A stretch of DNA of 64,000 nt from Bacteriovoracaceae bacterium (lineage in GTDB: Bacteria > Bdellovibrionota > Bacteriovoracia > Bacteriovoracales > Bacteriovoracaceae). The notes under the pieces were generated by a model. The model searched no databases. It worked only from the letters and a program-made list of their open reading frames with translations, and had not been told where the DNA came from. Shown here piece after piece: positions 43,541 through 51,923 of this stretch. The position numbers and the translations under genes are program-made. Each line of letters begins with the position of its first letter. Position 1 is the stretch's first letter. The DNA lies in contig JABIHA010000062.1 of the NCBI GenBank assembly GCA_018649885.1, forward strand, positions 1 to 64,000. Direction: 5' to 3'.

Positions 43541-45067
43541 ATGGCAAGTTTAAAACACGGTCATGTCAGACCAAAATACCTTACTATTTTTCTTTTATTA
43601 TATCTCATTCTAGCTAGTTGTGGGAAATCGGATAAAAGTGAATCTGATGATTCAAGCAAAGATTCCACGCCTGAGGTTTCTTCTATTATTGTGGGAGAAA
43701 TTAATTGGGTAGAAGTTACAGCTCTCTTAGGCGGAAGTCCAGAAAGGGTGAATTCATTCGCTGTGGCCGACTTGGATTTACCTGCAATGGGTTCTAGATG
43801 TACGGGTTTCTTAATCGGCCCAGATGTCCTTATGACCAATAGGCACTGTATACCCTCGAGTTATTACAGTACAGGCGTTACTGCTGCTTTCAAGCATGAG
43901 AAGGGAGTGCCTGAGTCGGGCTGGAGTAAATTCGATTGCTCTGAATTTATTGGCAATGATAGTGCTTTGGATTTTGCGCTTTTAAGGTGTGCAGGTAATC
44001 CCGGAGCCGAGTTTGGGTTTGTAGAGCTTAGCTCTCAAGTTGCGAGTGCAGGTGATGATGTTTACGTTATTCATCAAAACTGTGATTACTATTCAGACCG
44101 TGACTGTGATTGGAGCAAGAAGTACTCAGTTGGAAGTGTTGTGGAAGTTGCTGATGAAGTAACACACAATGCAGACACATTAGGGGGATCATCAGGTAGT
44201 CCACTTTTTTCAGCAAGCTTGAATAAGGTTATAGCTATTCATCATGCAGGTTATGGCAATAATGGACTTGGGCGTGGAGTTGAGAATTACGCTGTCCCCA
44301 TGTCAGAAATCGTTCCCTTCATTGAAGAAAATTTTCCTGGAATCCTAAATTCAGAAGGAGATGATGATGATCCTGTGGAAGATCCAGTAGAGGACCAAGA
44401 CATAGGTGATAATTTTAGTAGTGGTTTGCAAGTAGGTGGGGCAGCCTATCAAAAATCGAGCTCTTTAGAGGAGGCGGGAGATAAAGATGTATTCAAGTTT
44501 ACTGTAAATAGTGAAGCGGCAGTGAAGGGATCAATAGCTTTTTCTCACGCTGCTGGAGATTTGGATTTAAAATTATTTTCCTCCGATGGTGAGCTATTAA
44601 AATATAGTAATGGTGTAAGTAATAGTGAAGGTGTTGAAGCTACACTACAAGCTGGTAGCTATTATTTTGTGGTATACGGTTATCGTGATGCAGTTGGAGA
44701 TTATCAATTCGATTTCTCACTTACTCAAAGCGGTTTGGTCCCAGTATCATTTGATCCTTCGAGAAATGCCGTTTTATTTTCGAGCTTTCCAAAAAGTTTT
44801 AATGGAAATATTGCCGGTGACGGGCAGCTTGATTATTACAAGTTTGAGCTATCTGGAAGAAAGAAGGTTACTGCTGAGTTATCATTTTCACATAAAAAAG
44901 GAGACCTAGATCTCTATCTCTATGATGAAAGTGGTGAAAGAGTAAAATACAGCATCGGAACTGGTAACTTGGAAAAGGTGTCTCTTTATTTGAATAAAGG
45001 GTCATACTTTCTGGCAGTTAAGGGATATCAGAGTGCAAAGGGTGAGTACTCACTCCAGGTTAAGTGA
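43541..45067 (+). CDS. V8-like serine protease lipoprotein with two PPC domains
   Basis: 508 residues from the ATG at 43541, chosen because AAAGGAG precedes it and a lipoprotein signal follows (lipobox ILASC, Cys27); the frame is open 44 codons further upstream. The protease domain has His102 in TNRHC, Asp144 in SALDFALL and Ser218 in GGSSGSP. An acidic Asp/Glu/Pro linker leads to two repeated pre-peptidase C-terminal domains (about 325-415 and 420-508), each with FSHxxGDLDLxL. It is likely a surface-attached or secreted protease. Confidence 0.9.
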   Translation: MASLKHGHVRPKYLTIFLLLYLILASCGKSDKSESDDSSKDSTPEVSSIIVGEINWVEVTALLGGSPERVNSFAVADLDLPAMGSRCTGFLIGPDVLMTNRHCIPSSYYSTGVTAAFKHEKGVPESGWSKFDCSEFIGNDSALDFALLRCAGNPGAEFGFVELSSQVASAGDDVYVIHQNCDYYSDRDCDWSKKYSVGSVVEVADEVTHNADTLGGSSGSPLFSASLNKVIAIHHAGYGNNGLGRGVENYAVPMSEIVPFIEENFPGILNSEGDDDDPVEDPVEDQDIGDNFSSGLQVGGAAYQKSSSLEEAGDKDVFKFTVNSEAAVKGSIAFSHAAGDLDLKLFSSDGELLKYSNGVSNSEGVEATLQAGSYYFVVYGYRDAVGDYQFDFSLTQSGLVPVSFDPSRNAVLFSSFPKSFNGNIAGDGQLDYYKFELSGRKKVTAELSFSHKKGDLDLYLYDESGERVKYSIGTGNLEKVSLYLNKGSYFLAVKGYQSAKGEYSLQVK

Positions 45068-45104
45068 TCATCATGGAGTGACCACTCCGTGGTGGCCATC
45101 ATGT

Positions 45105-45132
45105 CCCCCTCTTTTGTGAGGGGGGTTTTTCA
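45105..45132 (+). terminator. Terminator after the V8-like protease
   Basis: CCCCCTC (45105-45111) pairs with GAGGGGG (45118-45124), followed by GTTTTTC. A second small hairpin, GGAGT/ACTCC, lies just upstream. Confidence 0.85.
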
Positions 45133-45178
45133 TCTTAATTTATGCTAAAATTAAATTGGTTTTAATTTGGAAAATTAG

Positions 45179-46153
45179 ATGGAAAAGAAAAAGACCCTCA
45201 TAATTTTTGGAGTTTCCTCATTCGTAGGATCCAATCTCGCACAAAGCTTGAAAGACAAGTATCGGGTAATCGGTACCTATTTTGAAAATCGCGTTTCTAT
45301 CAAAGGTATGCTAACCGTTCCCTGTGATGTCTTAAATCGAGATGCTGTTCAAATGGTACTTTATACCTTCAAGCCAGATGTAGCGATATATTGTGTTGGA
45401 TTATCCAGCCTTGAAGACTGCCAGGGAAGAGAGAAGTATGCTGATGCCCTAAATACCATGGGTGTTTTCAATGTTTCGCAGTTTTCTGAGCGTTACAAAG
45501 CTAAGTTTATCTATATTTCCTCGGCATATATTTTCTCAGGTGAGAAACCGCTATATTTTGAAAATGATACTCCTGATCCGAACACGATTTTTGGTCGTAC
45601 AAAAGCTTCTGCTGAGTTTTATGTTCAAAAGTCTTGCTTAGACTACATTCTTCTTAGATGTTGTAATTTTTATGGCCGTAGCATTAATGCCAGGCAATTC
45701 ACTTGGTTTGAAAATGTTGAACAAGGTTTATTTAAAAATAAATCCCTAAGAATTGATGATCACATCCGTTTTGGGTTTTTAGATGTTCAATACCTGGGAC
45801 TAATAATTCATCTATGCTTAGAAAGGGATATTACGAACAAGTTATTACATATTAGTTCAAAGGATGTAATGACTTATTATGAGTTTGTTAAGTTATATGC
45901 AAATATCTTTAAATTGAATAATGACCTTATTCAAAAAGGTAAGTGGGAGTTCCCACTAGAACGGGCCATTTCAACAGAAATAGATTTAGATGATGGTCTT
46001 AGCTTTAGACTTGAAGTACAAAATATTGAAGCCTACCTAGATGCAGAATTGCCAACAGTAGAAGACTCACTAGTTGGTACTTTTGATAGGCTTGGAGGAA
46101 AGCTCATCAAGTCTTCCTCGAAAAAGCAAACTACTGGAATTGAATTTATTTAA
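45179..46153 (+). CDS. RmlD-like NAD(P)-dependent extended SDR with substituted catalytic Tyr
   Basis: 324 residues. The Rossmann motif reads FGVSSFVGSNLA. YISSAYIFSG holds the active-site Ser. The position of the catalytic YxxxK reads FGRTK, with Phe for Tyr and the Lys retained. Extended SDRs of this type modify nucleotide sugars (for example dTDP-4-dehydrorhamnose). Without the Tyr the reaction may differ or be lost, and the protein could have a binding role. No sugar pathway genes are adjacent. Confidence 0.83.
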   Translation: MEKKKTLIIFGVSSFVGSNLAQSLKDKYRVIGTYFENRVSIKGMLTVPCDVLNRDAVQMVLYTFKPDVAIYCVGLSSLEDCQGREKYADALNTMGVFNVSQFSERYKAKFIYISSAYIFSGEKPLYFENDTPDPNTIFGRTKASAEFYVQKSCLDYILLRCCNFYGRSINARQFTWFENVEQGLFKNKSLRIDDHIRFGFLDVQYLGLIIHLCLERDITNKLLHISSKDVMTYYEFVKLYANIFKLNNDLIQKGKWEFPLERAISTEIDLDDGLSFRLEVQNIEAYLDAELPTVEDSLVGTFDRLGGKLIKSSSKKQTTGIEFI

Positions 46154-46158
46154 AATTT

Positions 46159-46692
46159 TTATCTGGCGCTATGTTGGATAAACTCAGTAAGGTAGTGCTT
46201 GACCATTGAATCAACTGCAACTTCTTCACCCTGAAATCTCCATGTAATCTCATTAAAGGCACCAATATGGGCCTTGATTTCATGGGCAATATTTTGTGCA
46301 GGGGTATTCATATTGAGTCTCGCCGAAAATAATCCCCCAGCATTTGATAGAAAACCAACCGAAATGAGATCAACACTTCTTCTTGCAACGACTAGTTTTA
46401 ATGAATTACGATAGAGCATAAAATCATTAATTGTATTTGAGATTTTGAAAATTTTGATTGTGCCGGTATTGTCAGCCCCAGTTCTGCATTCATTAAATCT
46501 TGAAACAAAAATCTCAAATCTATCTCGGAGGGAATTCATAAATTTAAGGGATGATTCCTCAAGCATGGCATTGGGGTCTAAGTGGTTATTAAATTGGACT
46601 ACACCACTTTCCTCCATATTAAGTTCTTCAAGAGCTAAGCTCTCGATCCAGGCTGTAGAAACGGGGGAGTGATTTTCAAAAGATTTTTCCAT
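46159..46692 (-). CDS. Conserved hypothetical protein
   Basis: 177 residues, mixed alpha/beta and without signal or membrane helix. LKLVVARRSVDLISVGFLSN and LFSARLNMNTPAQNIAHEIKAH are the most ordered parts. It is convergent with the SDR gene (five-base gap) and downstream of the RNA candidate on the same strand. No function recognised. Confidence 0.75.
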   Translation of the reverse strand: MEKSFENHSPVSTAWIESLALEELNMEESGVVQFNNHLDPNAMLEESSLKFMNSLRDRFEIFVSRFNECRTGADNTGTIKIFKISNTINDFMLYRNSLKLVVARRSVDLISVGFLSNAGGLFSARLNMNTPAQNIAHEIKAHIGAFNEITWRFQGEEVAVDSMVKHYLTEFIQHSAR

Positions 46693-46744
46693 ACACCTAT
46701 CATGTAGAATTCAGCCATATTAGTCAATATTCGGGACCAATTAA

Positions 46745-46957
46745 GAGAAAAAGGAGCCTAGGTACTACAGCGGTGGTCTAAAAATCGAGTTTCGCGCCCA
46801 TGTTTAAAACATGTGGGCACGATTAGTAATCACTTCAGGCTTCCCACTATTATCTACTCAATTTAGAGTAGGCAGGCATGCACACCATGATCAGGGACCG
46901 CTCCCTAAATAAATTTTGTAGGGCGAAACTGGTTATGCCACCAGCACCTAGGCCCGT
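46745..46957 (-). ncRNA. Structured non-coding RNA candidate, about 210 bases
   Basis: No long frame lies here. On the minus strand TATAAT (46969-46964) sits seven bases before the proposed 5' end, and the 3' end is a T-run (46752-46748) right after a long closing stem. That stem pairs ACCTAGGC (46946-46953) with GCCTAGGT (46756-46763), then CCACC (46938-46942) with GGTGG (46772-46776), then GGGCGAAACT (46921-46930) with AGTTTCG..CCC (46788-46799). Inner hairpins are CTACTC/GAGTAG (46854-46871), AGGGA/TCCCT (46893-46906) and GCCCATGTTT/AAACATGTGGGC (46796-46818). The GCCC at 46796 can pair in two ways, which exclude each other. Closed ends and length recall 6S RNA, but I cannot match known 6S or other conserved motifs. 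Confidence 0.65.
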
Positions 46958-46963
46958 GCATAC

Positions 46964-46991
46964 ATTATACCTCCATATATATATGTCAAAC
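46964..46991 (-). promoter_or_regulatory. Promoter of the structured RNA
   Basis: The -10 box is a perfect TATAAT (46969-46964). TTGACA lies only 14 bases upstream, which is short; an overlapping TTGTTT gives an 18-base spacer. The -10 box and 3' T-run together define the transcript. Confidence 0.55.
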
Positions 46992-47052
46992 AACCACGGT
47001 ATAAAACGTTTATTACTCAATAATTTTGATTGTTTAGAGGGAAATTAGGGTG

Positions 47053-47081
47053 TTGTGTCGGTTTTTGACGCATGGTATAAT
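47053..47081 (+). promoter_or_regulatory. Promoter of the Tad pilus locus
   Basis: TTGTGT (47053-47058), a 17-base spacer and TATAAT (47076-47081) lie 100 bases before the Flp pilin start and point away from the RNA promoter. The leader contains a hairpin GAAAATT/AATTTTC near 47111-47131. Confidence 0.6.
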
Positions 47082-47180
47082 TGAGTGGAGGAGTCTATTT
47101 TTAAGGTCACGTGAAAATTAAAGTAATTTTCAGAGTAACCGAACAGAAAGCTCCTTGGATGCACACCCTAAGGGAGGAAC

Positions 47181-47369
47181 ATGAAGAGAAAAGTAATTGA
47201 ATTCTTAAAGGATGAGGGAGGACAAACCTCCACAGAGTATATTCTACTCTTGGCCGTAGTGGCCCTTATCGTTTACAACTTTAAGAAGAAAGCTACTTCT
47301 CAGCTAGACAGTTTAACAGATGGGGTTTTTGGAAAAGCAGACCAAATTCTTCAGGACTTAAGCAACTAG
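47181..47369 (+). CDS. flp: Flp-type major pilin
   Basis: 62 residues. A basic and acidic leader ends at GG, then QTSTEYILLLAVVAL follows, the class III prepilin pattern of G|xxxxE-Y and a hydrophobic helix. After cleavage by the CpaA-type peptidase the mature pilin is about 48 residues and polymerises into the Tad pilus. GGGAGG precedes the ATG. It is first in the locus, has its own promoter and is followed by a hairpin, which would favour high expression. Confidence 0.92.
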   Translation: MKRKVIEFLKDEGGQTSTEYILLLAVVALIVYNFKKKATSQLDSLTDGVFGKADQILQDLSN

Positions 47370-47409
47370 CAGTTAGAAGATAGTTTTAGGCAGACATTTT
47401 ACCAGATAA

Positions 47410-47424
47410 AATACCTCAGGTATT
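47410..47424 (+). promoter_or_regulatory. Hairpin after the flp gene
   Basis: AATACC (47410-47415) pairs with GGTATT (47419-47424) around a three-base loop. There is no T-run, so it may act as mRNA 3' protection or a pause site between flp and the next pilin. Confidence 0.35.
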
Positions 47425-47481
47425 GCCAGGCAAGATATTCCCTTACCTGTCCTTATATATAGTCCCCTTTAAAATAACACT

Positions 47482-47700
47482 ATGAGACGTTTAAAAAACA
47501 AAGGTCAAGCAACTATTGAGTATTTATTTTTACTCATAATCCTAGTTTCAATAACTGGAAAGGTAGTTGGTAATTTTGGTGATTTTCTTGGGGGTTCCAT
47601 TGGGAACTTTGCTCATGTTCTTTCTTCACACCTAGCGGTGGGTGTCTGCAATAAAAGTTGTTTTTTCAATGGCTATGTAAATGGTGCTAATAGCGAATGA
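47482..47700 (+). CDS. Second Flp-like prepilin
   Basis: 72 residues. The motif NKGQATIEYLFLLIILV gives a cleavage site after Gly and Glu at +5, the class III prepilin mark. The mature part is short with two Cys (CNKSC) that could form a disulfide. It overlaps the peptidase gene by four bases. Probably a minor or alternative pilin. Confidence 0.85.
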   Translation: MRRLKNKGQATIEYLFLLIILVSITGKVVGNFGDFLGGSIGNFAHVLSSHLAVGVCNKSCFFNGYVNGANSE

Positions 47701-48203
47701 AACTCATGAACCCATTTGTATATTCACTGGTATTTATAGAGCTTCTTTTAGTTAGCTACGGTGATTTTAAATGGAAAAAAATATCTAACTATTGGAGTCT
47801 TTTAAATATAACACTCTTTATTTGTCTGCTCTTTATTTTACCTGCCACCTATTCTATTAATTTAAAAACGTTTATCTATCCGTTAGGGTTTCTGGGAGTT
47901 GGCTTTACTCTCTTTATTCTCAATATTATGGGGGGAGGGGATTCAAAATTTTTATCAACTTTCTATCTTCTTATTCCTTTAAGCATTCAAGATAGTGCTA
48001 CAGAGTTTCTTCTTTATTCAACTGCGAGTATTGGAGGTATGCTTATGATCAAAAATTTTATAAAAAATCATAAATCAATTCTTCTTTATATAAAGCTACA
48101 AGATTACAAATCACTAAAAAATTACTTTGGATCAAAATTTTCCTTTGCTCCGGTAATACTCATTGCTTGGGTTATTGTTGGTTGGAGTATGTATGTTAAG
48201 TAA
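47697..48203 (+). CDS. cpaA: Prepilin peptidase, CpaA/TadV type
   Basis: 168 residues, an integral membrane protein. Asp in SYGDFKWKKIS and Asp in MGGGDSKFL are the two catalytic aspartates of A24 peptidases; the second sits in the GxGD motif. It lacks the methyltransferase domain, as CpaA/TadV proteins do. It removes the leaders of the adjacent prepilins. The start overlaps the pilin stop. Confidence 0.9.
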   Translation: MKLMNPFVYSLVFIELLLVSYGDFKWKKISNYWSLLNITLFICLLFILPATYSINLKTFIYPLGFLGVGFTLFILNIMGGGDSKFLSTFYLLIPLSIQDSATEFLLYSTASIGGMLMIKNFIKNHKSILLYIKLQDYKSLKNYFGSKFSFAPVILIAWVIVGWSMYVK

Positions 48204-48477
48204 CCAAAAGGGACAGTCAACCATTGAGTATTTAATGCTACTTTCTGTGATTTTTGTAATGGTTTTAGGTGTTTTGAGGTCAGAGCTCTTTGTTGATCTT
48301 ATGGGCCAAGATGGAATGCTAGCAGATTATTATCAAAAAAGATTTGAAGGTTCTTATAGATTTGCAGGTCCTTTCTATGAGTCTACAGGTGTAGGTTATA
48401 ATGGAACAAATCATCCGACTTACCAAAATGAAGGAAAAACGAACTTTTTTGTAGGGACAGATCCATATGATAACTAA
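48193..48477 (+). CDS. Prepilin-like protein (third)
   Basis: 94 residues from the ATG at 48193, which overlaps the peptidase gene by 11 bases. NQKGQSTIEYLMLLSVI is the class III cleavage and helix pattern. The mature part (GQDGMLADYYQKRFEGS) is polar and longer than in Flp. The four-codon-wide overlap with the next gene (48467) supports one mRNA. Confidence 0.85.
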   Translation: MLSNQKGQSTIEYLMLLSVIFVMVLGVLRSELFVDLMGQDGMLADYYQKRFEGSYRFAGPFYESTGVGYNGTNHPTYQNEGKTNFFVGTDPYDN

Positions 48478-48991
48478 AAACAATCGACAGTCCGGTCAAT
48501 CCTTAATCGAATTTTTGATGATTTTCTCTCTTTCATTTGGTTTTATATTTCTCTACATTCAGCTTGCTACAAATGCTGGAACTGGATATCTAGTACACTA
48601 TGCAACTTTTATGGCCTCTAGGACTTTTTTAAGTCAGGATAATGGCTCAAATACGAATCAAAGTGCTGAGTCGTATGCAGAAAGAGAAGCAAAAGCTGTA
48701 ATAGATAAGTTTCAATTGAGTGCATTTGGCATAAGTAGCCCATCGAATAAAATAAAAATTAATACAACTTCAGACGTCTCAATATTTGAGTATGTCGGGG
48801 CGTATTTTACCTATGAAACGCGTTTATCCATTTTTTCAACGGTTGGTGGATCAAGCAGTGCTGAATTAATTTCGGAATCCTTTTTAGGAAAAGAGCCCAC
48901 AAGAGCTGAATGTCTTGAAAGAGTGTGTAGCTCCTTTAAATCACTATATGAATGCGACAGTTTTGCGACGGCCTTTGATAATGGATGTTAA
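48467..48991 (+). CDS. TadE-like pseudopilin
   Basis: 174 residues. RQSGQSLIEFLMIFSLSFG gives a Gly|Gln cleavage site and Glu at +5, as in TadE/TadF pseudopilins. The C-terminal part has four Cys (AECLERVC, YECDS, NGC). Pseudopilins of this group aid pilus assembly and are themselves cut by TadV. It overlaps the next gene by 11 bases. Confidence 0.85.
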   Translation: MITKNNRQSGQSLIEFLMIFSLSFGFIFLYIQLATNAGTGYLVHYATFMASRTFLSQDNGSNTNQSAESYAEREAKAVIDKFQLSAFGISSPSNKIKINTTSDVSIFEYVGAYFTYETRLSIFSTVGGSSSAELISESFLGKEPTRAECLERVCSSFKSLYECDSFATAFDNGC

Positions 48992-49475
48992 GAGAAAGCC
49001 AAAATTTCTAAATGAAAGAGGTCAGGCGGTCTTTGAATTTATATTCTTTCTGCCATTTTTCATTCATCTATTTGTGGCACTTTTGAGTATTACCGAATCA
49101 ATTAACGGATCTATTAATCAGCAAAAGGCCGTTCGAGGTTATTATTTTGCTAGAATCAAAGGCAGTTCCACTATCCCTAGGCCACATATCCTGGCAGAGC
49201 TTAATAGTGTTACAAGGATAGGGATGTCATATATTGGATGGAACATTAAAAACGTTGGAGATAGCCCCTATGCGCCTTGTTATGGTGTTCCTAGCTTCGG
49301 TAATCAGCTAGACAATGAAGGTTGCGATGACAAGTACAATGTAACCGAGGAAACAACTCAGTTTATAAGAGTTAAAACAGCTTTCGGGGTTTGCGGAAAA
49401 ACATATGATAATAGAAGCAATGGGTTTTCACCTAGTTCATTAACGGGTGACTACTCAAGTTGTAATTCAATATAG
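48981..49475 (+). CDS. TadE/TadF-like pseudopilin (second)
   Basis: 164 residues from the ATG at 48981; the frame is open further upstream inside the preceding gene. RGQAVFEFIFFLPFFIHLFV is the motif. The mature part has four Cys (APCYG, GCDD, GVCGK, SSCN) and resembles TadE/TadF. Together with 48467 it forms the usual pseudopilin pair. Confidence 0.82.
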   Translation: MDVKRKPKFLNERGQAVFEFIFFLPFFIHLFVALLSITESINGSINQQKAVRGYYFARIKGSSTIPRPHILAELNSVTRIGMSYIGWNIKNVGDSPYAPCYGVPSFGNQLDNEGCDDKYNVTEETTQFIRVKTAFGVCGKTYDNRSNGFSPSSLTGDYSSCNSI

Positions 49476-49525
49476 TGGTACAATAGAAAAATACTTCCCT
49501 CGGATAATAAAAATAATTTGAACAA

Positions 49526-49566
49526 TTTTACCTCTAAGCAACATAGGTAAAAAATTCCTGGTAAAA
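49526..49566 (+). promoter_or_regulatory. Hairpin with two possible 3' arms before cpaB
   Basis: TTTTACC (49526-49532) can pair with GGTAAAA at 49546-49552 or with a second GGTAAAA at about 49560-49566. It lies in the 133-base gap before cpaB and may be a leader or attenuator. Confidence 0.35.
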
Positions 49567-49608
49567 TCATAAGGGGTTAATCTCACATTTTGCGAGGGTT
49601 GGATTTAT

Positions 49609-50418
49609 ATGAATACAAGAGCTTTTACTCTTAGTCTTGTGATTGCAGGCATTGCGATGGCAATGGTCTATTCCTACATAACTTCTAAAGAAGCAGAGTA
49701 TAAATTAAAATACGGTGATAAAAGTGTCGTTGTGATTGCTAAGCAAGATATAAAAGAATTAGAACTAATAGATGATTCAAAAGTGACTATAACAGAAGTC
49801 CCTCAAAAATTTGTAGCACCTCAAGCACTTACAGATATTAAAGAAATTGAAAATACAATCGCTACCGTCCCTATTTTACAAGGCGAGCAAATTACTAAAC
49901 CTAGAGTCACTTACCCCGGTGTTAAATCAGGGTTATCAAGACAAGTCTCCCTTGGGAAAAGGGCCGTGGGCGTAAATGTCTCAGCAAGCCAGGCCGTAAG
50001 TAAGCTTATTAAGCCTGGGGATAGAGTAGACGTAATGGCACTTCTAAAATATGCCGGTGGTAGAAAAGATAAAATGAAAGTAAAGACAATCTTGCAGGAT
50101 GTACTCGTTCTATCAACTGGAATTTCCATGTCAAATTCGATTCCACTAATGGGAGTAAAGACACCAAAAGAAATTAAAGCGATGAAGCTTAACACATATA
50201 CCAACTTCAATACTGTTTCACTGGAAGTAGATCCCTATCAAGCTCAAAAATTGATGTTTCTAGTAACTGTAGGTGGAGCTCCGATTTTTTTAACTCTTAG
50301 AAATAATGATGACAAAGATATTGTCAGGATAAAGAGTACATCTCTATTTGATGTACTAGATGAAGATGCAGCAGATGCAAAAAGCTACTTTAACTCACAA
50401 AATGGAGGGAGAAAGTAA
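49609..50418 (+). CDS. cpaB: Tad pilus assembly protein CpaB/RcpC
   Basis: 269 residues with an N-terminal membrane anchor (about 5-24) and a SAF domain (about 40-100) with VVVIAKQDIKELELID. The RcpC domain follows with VGVNVSASQAVSKLIKPGDRVDVMALL. It acts in the periplasm with the secretin. The stop overlaps the cpaC start by one base. Confidence 0.93.
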   Translation: MNTRAFTLSLVIAGIAMAMVYSYITSKEAEYKLKYGDKSVVVIAKQDIKELELIDDSKVTITEVPQKFVAPQALTDIKEIENTIATVPILQGEQITKPRVTYPGVKSGLSRQVSLGKRAVGVNVSASQAVSKLIKPGDRVDVMALLKYAGGRKDKMKVKTILQDVLVLSTGISMSNSIPLMGVKTPKEIKAMKLNTYTNFNTVSLEVDPYQAQKLMFLVTVGGAPIFLTLRNNDDKDIVRIKSTSLFDVLDEDAADAKSYFNSQNGGRK

Positions 50419-51920
50419 TGAAATATATATTCCTGCTCACAATATATTTCGTCTCCTCGCTTGTCTTTGCACAAGCGAATAAAGCAAAAGAAAAAGACAT
50501 CGAGGTAGTGCTGGGTATTGATAAAGTTGAAAAACTTAACTTTACCCCCTCCGGGAAAGGAATACAGATTGGAAATGAATCTGTTCTGACCTACGAATTA
50601 CTTCCGCAGAAAAGAGAAATGACATTTAAGGGTCTAAAGTCTGGAAAAACCTCTGTTATTATTCGAGATACTGTAGGGGATATTAAAGCTAGATACTTGG
50701 TTAAGGTAACTTCAAATAGTTTATCTAAAACGGTATCTGAGCTCAAAGAATTTCTTGGCGATATAGAGGGTTTAGATATTGGTGTTAAGGGTGGGGTTGT
50801 TTTTATCGGTGGAGAGCTAGTTGTTCCTCATGACTATGGAAAAATTGCTGTTGTTCTCGAAAGATATCCTGATGTTTTACGACTTGTAGAATTATCACCG
50901 ATGACCCAAAGGGCAATTGCAAAAAAAATGCAGGAAGAAATTCAAAGAAATAATATGAGAAATGTTACGGTTCGTGTGGTCAATAAACAATATTGGCTTG
51001 AGGGATCTGTAGCTTCAGCTTCTCAAGAAAAACTGGCAATCGAAATTTCAAAAGCATACTTACCTGATGGTATAGAGTCTCTCTACCAACAAGCAAAAGG
51101 TTCACGCTTTGTTAAGGGAAGAGAGCCAATTTCAAGTTTTATATCCGTAGAGACTCAAGAGCAGAAAAAACCAATTCCAAAAATTGTAAAAGTGATCACG
51201 CAATTTGTTGAGCTTACAAAAGACTATGGAAAAATATTTGGCTTTAGTTGGTCGCCTACACTCGGAGCTGATGGAGGGGCCATTCAGTTTGGAAAAGCAG
51301 CTGATGGTGGTCTTACAACTAACTCGACAGGGACTTTGAGTGGAACAATTTCAAACCTTATGCCTAAACTAGCTTCAGCTAAAAATGCTGGCTATGCCAG
51401 GGAGATTCAATCGGGAATGATTTTAGTCAAAAATGGTCAAAAAGCGACCATCAACAAGGATACAGAAACTCCTTATGATGTAGGACAAGGAGAGTTTACA
51501 AAAGGTGATAAGGCCCAATCGGGGTTTGATTTACAAGTAAAGCCATCAATTATTGAAGATGAGCAAATAGAGCTAGCAGTTGGACTTGGTGTGGGGATTG
51601 TCACAGGTTTTACAACGGACAAAAAACCAGTGATTACAAAGAATAAACTAAGCACAACTGTAATTGTAAAATCTAAGGAGTCTGCAGTAATTGGCGGAAT
51701 CGTGATTAAGCAAAATAAAATAAGTTATGATAAAGATCCTCCGGGGGGATCGACAGACGGAGTTGAAGGAGGACAGTTTCTCTTTTCATTTATTAGATCA
51801 AGGTCGTACCTTTCAAGTAAAACTCAGCATGTTGTCTTCGTAACACCCGAAATCGTTGCATCGGCATCAGCTGGTACTGAAGAAATAAAGAAAAAATTTA
51901 GAAAGCGGAGAAATTTGTAG
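50418..51920 (+). CDS. cpaC: Tad pilus outer-membrane secretin CpaC/RcpA
   Basis: 500 residues with a signal peptide ending VFAQ (about 19). The N-terminal BON-like and pilus-specific domains (about 25-200) are followed by the secretin core (about 245-490) with VGLGVGIVTGF, TTVIVKSKESAVIGGIV and HVVFVTPEIV. It forms the outer-membrane pore for the pilus. Confidence 0.93.
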   Translation: MKYIFLLTIYFVSSLVFAQANKAKEKDIEVVLGIDKVEKLNFTPSGKGIQIGNESVLTYELLPQKREMTFKGLKSGKTSVIIRDTVGDIKARYLVKVTSNSLSKTVSELKEFLGDIEGLDIGVKGGVVFIGGELVVPHDYGKIAVVLERYPDVLRLVELSPMTQRAIAKKMQEEIQRNNMRNVTVRVVNKQYWLEGSVASASQEKLAIEISKAYLPDGIESLYQQAKGSRFVKGREPISSFISVETQEQKKPIPKIVKVITQFVELTKDYGKIFGFSWSPTLGADGGAIQFGKAADGGLTTNSTGTLSGTISNLMPKLASAKNAGYAREIQSGMILVKNGQKATINKDTETPYDVGQGEFTKGDKAQSGFDLQVKPSIIEDEQIELAVGLGVGIVTGFTTDKKPVITKNKLSTTVIVKSKESAVIGGIVIKQNKISYDKDPPGGSTDGVEGGQFLFSFIRSRSYLSSKTQHVVFVTPEIVASASAGTEEIKKKFRKRRNL

Positions 51921-51923
51921 AAA

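Noticed and set aside
46745-46957. Assignment of the structured RNA as 6S RNA
   Set aside because: Paired ends and length fit, but several inner hairpins replace the single large bubble and I found no conserved 6S motif, so it is left as an unassigned RNA.
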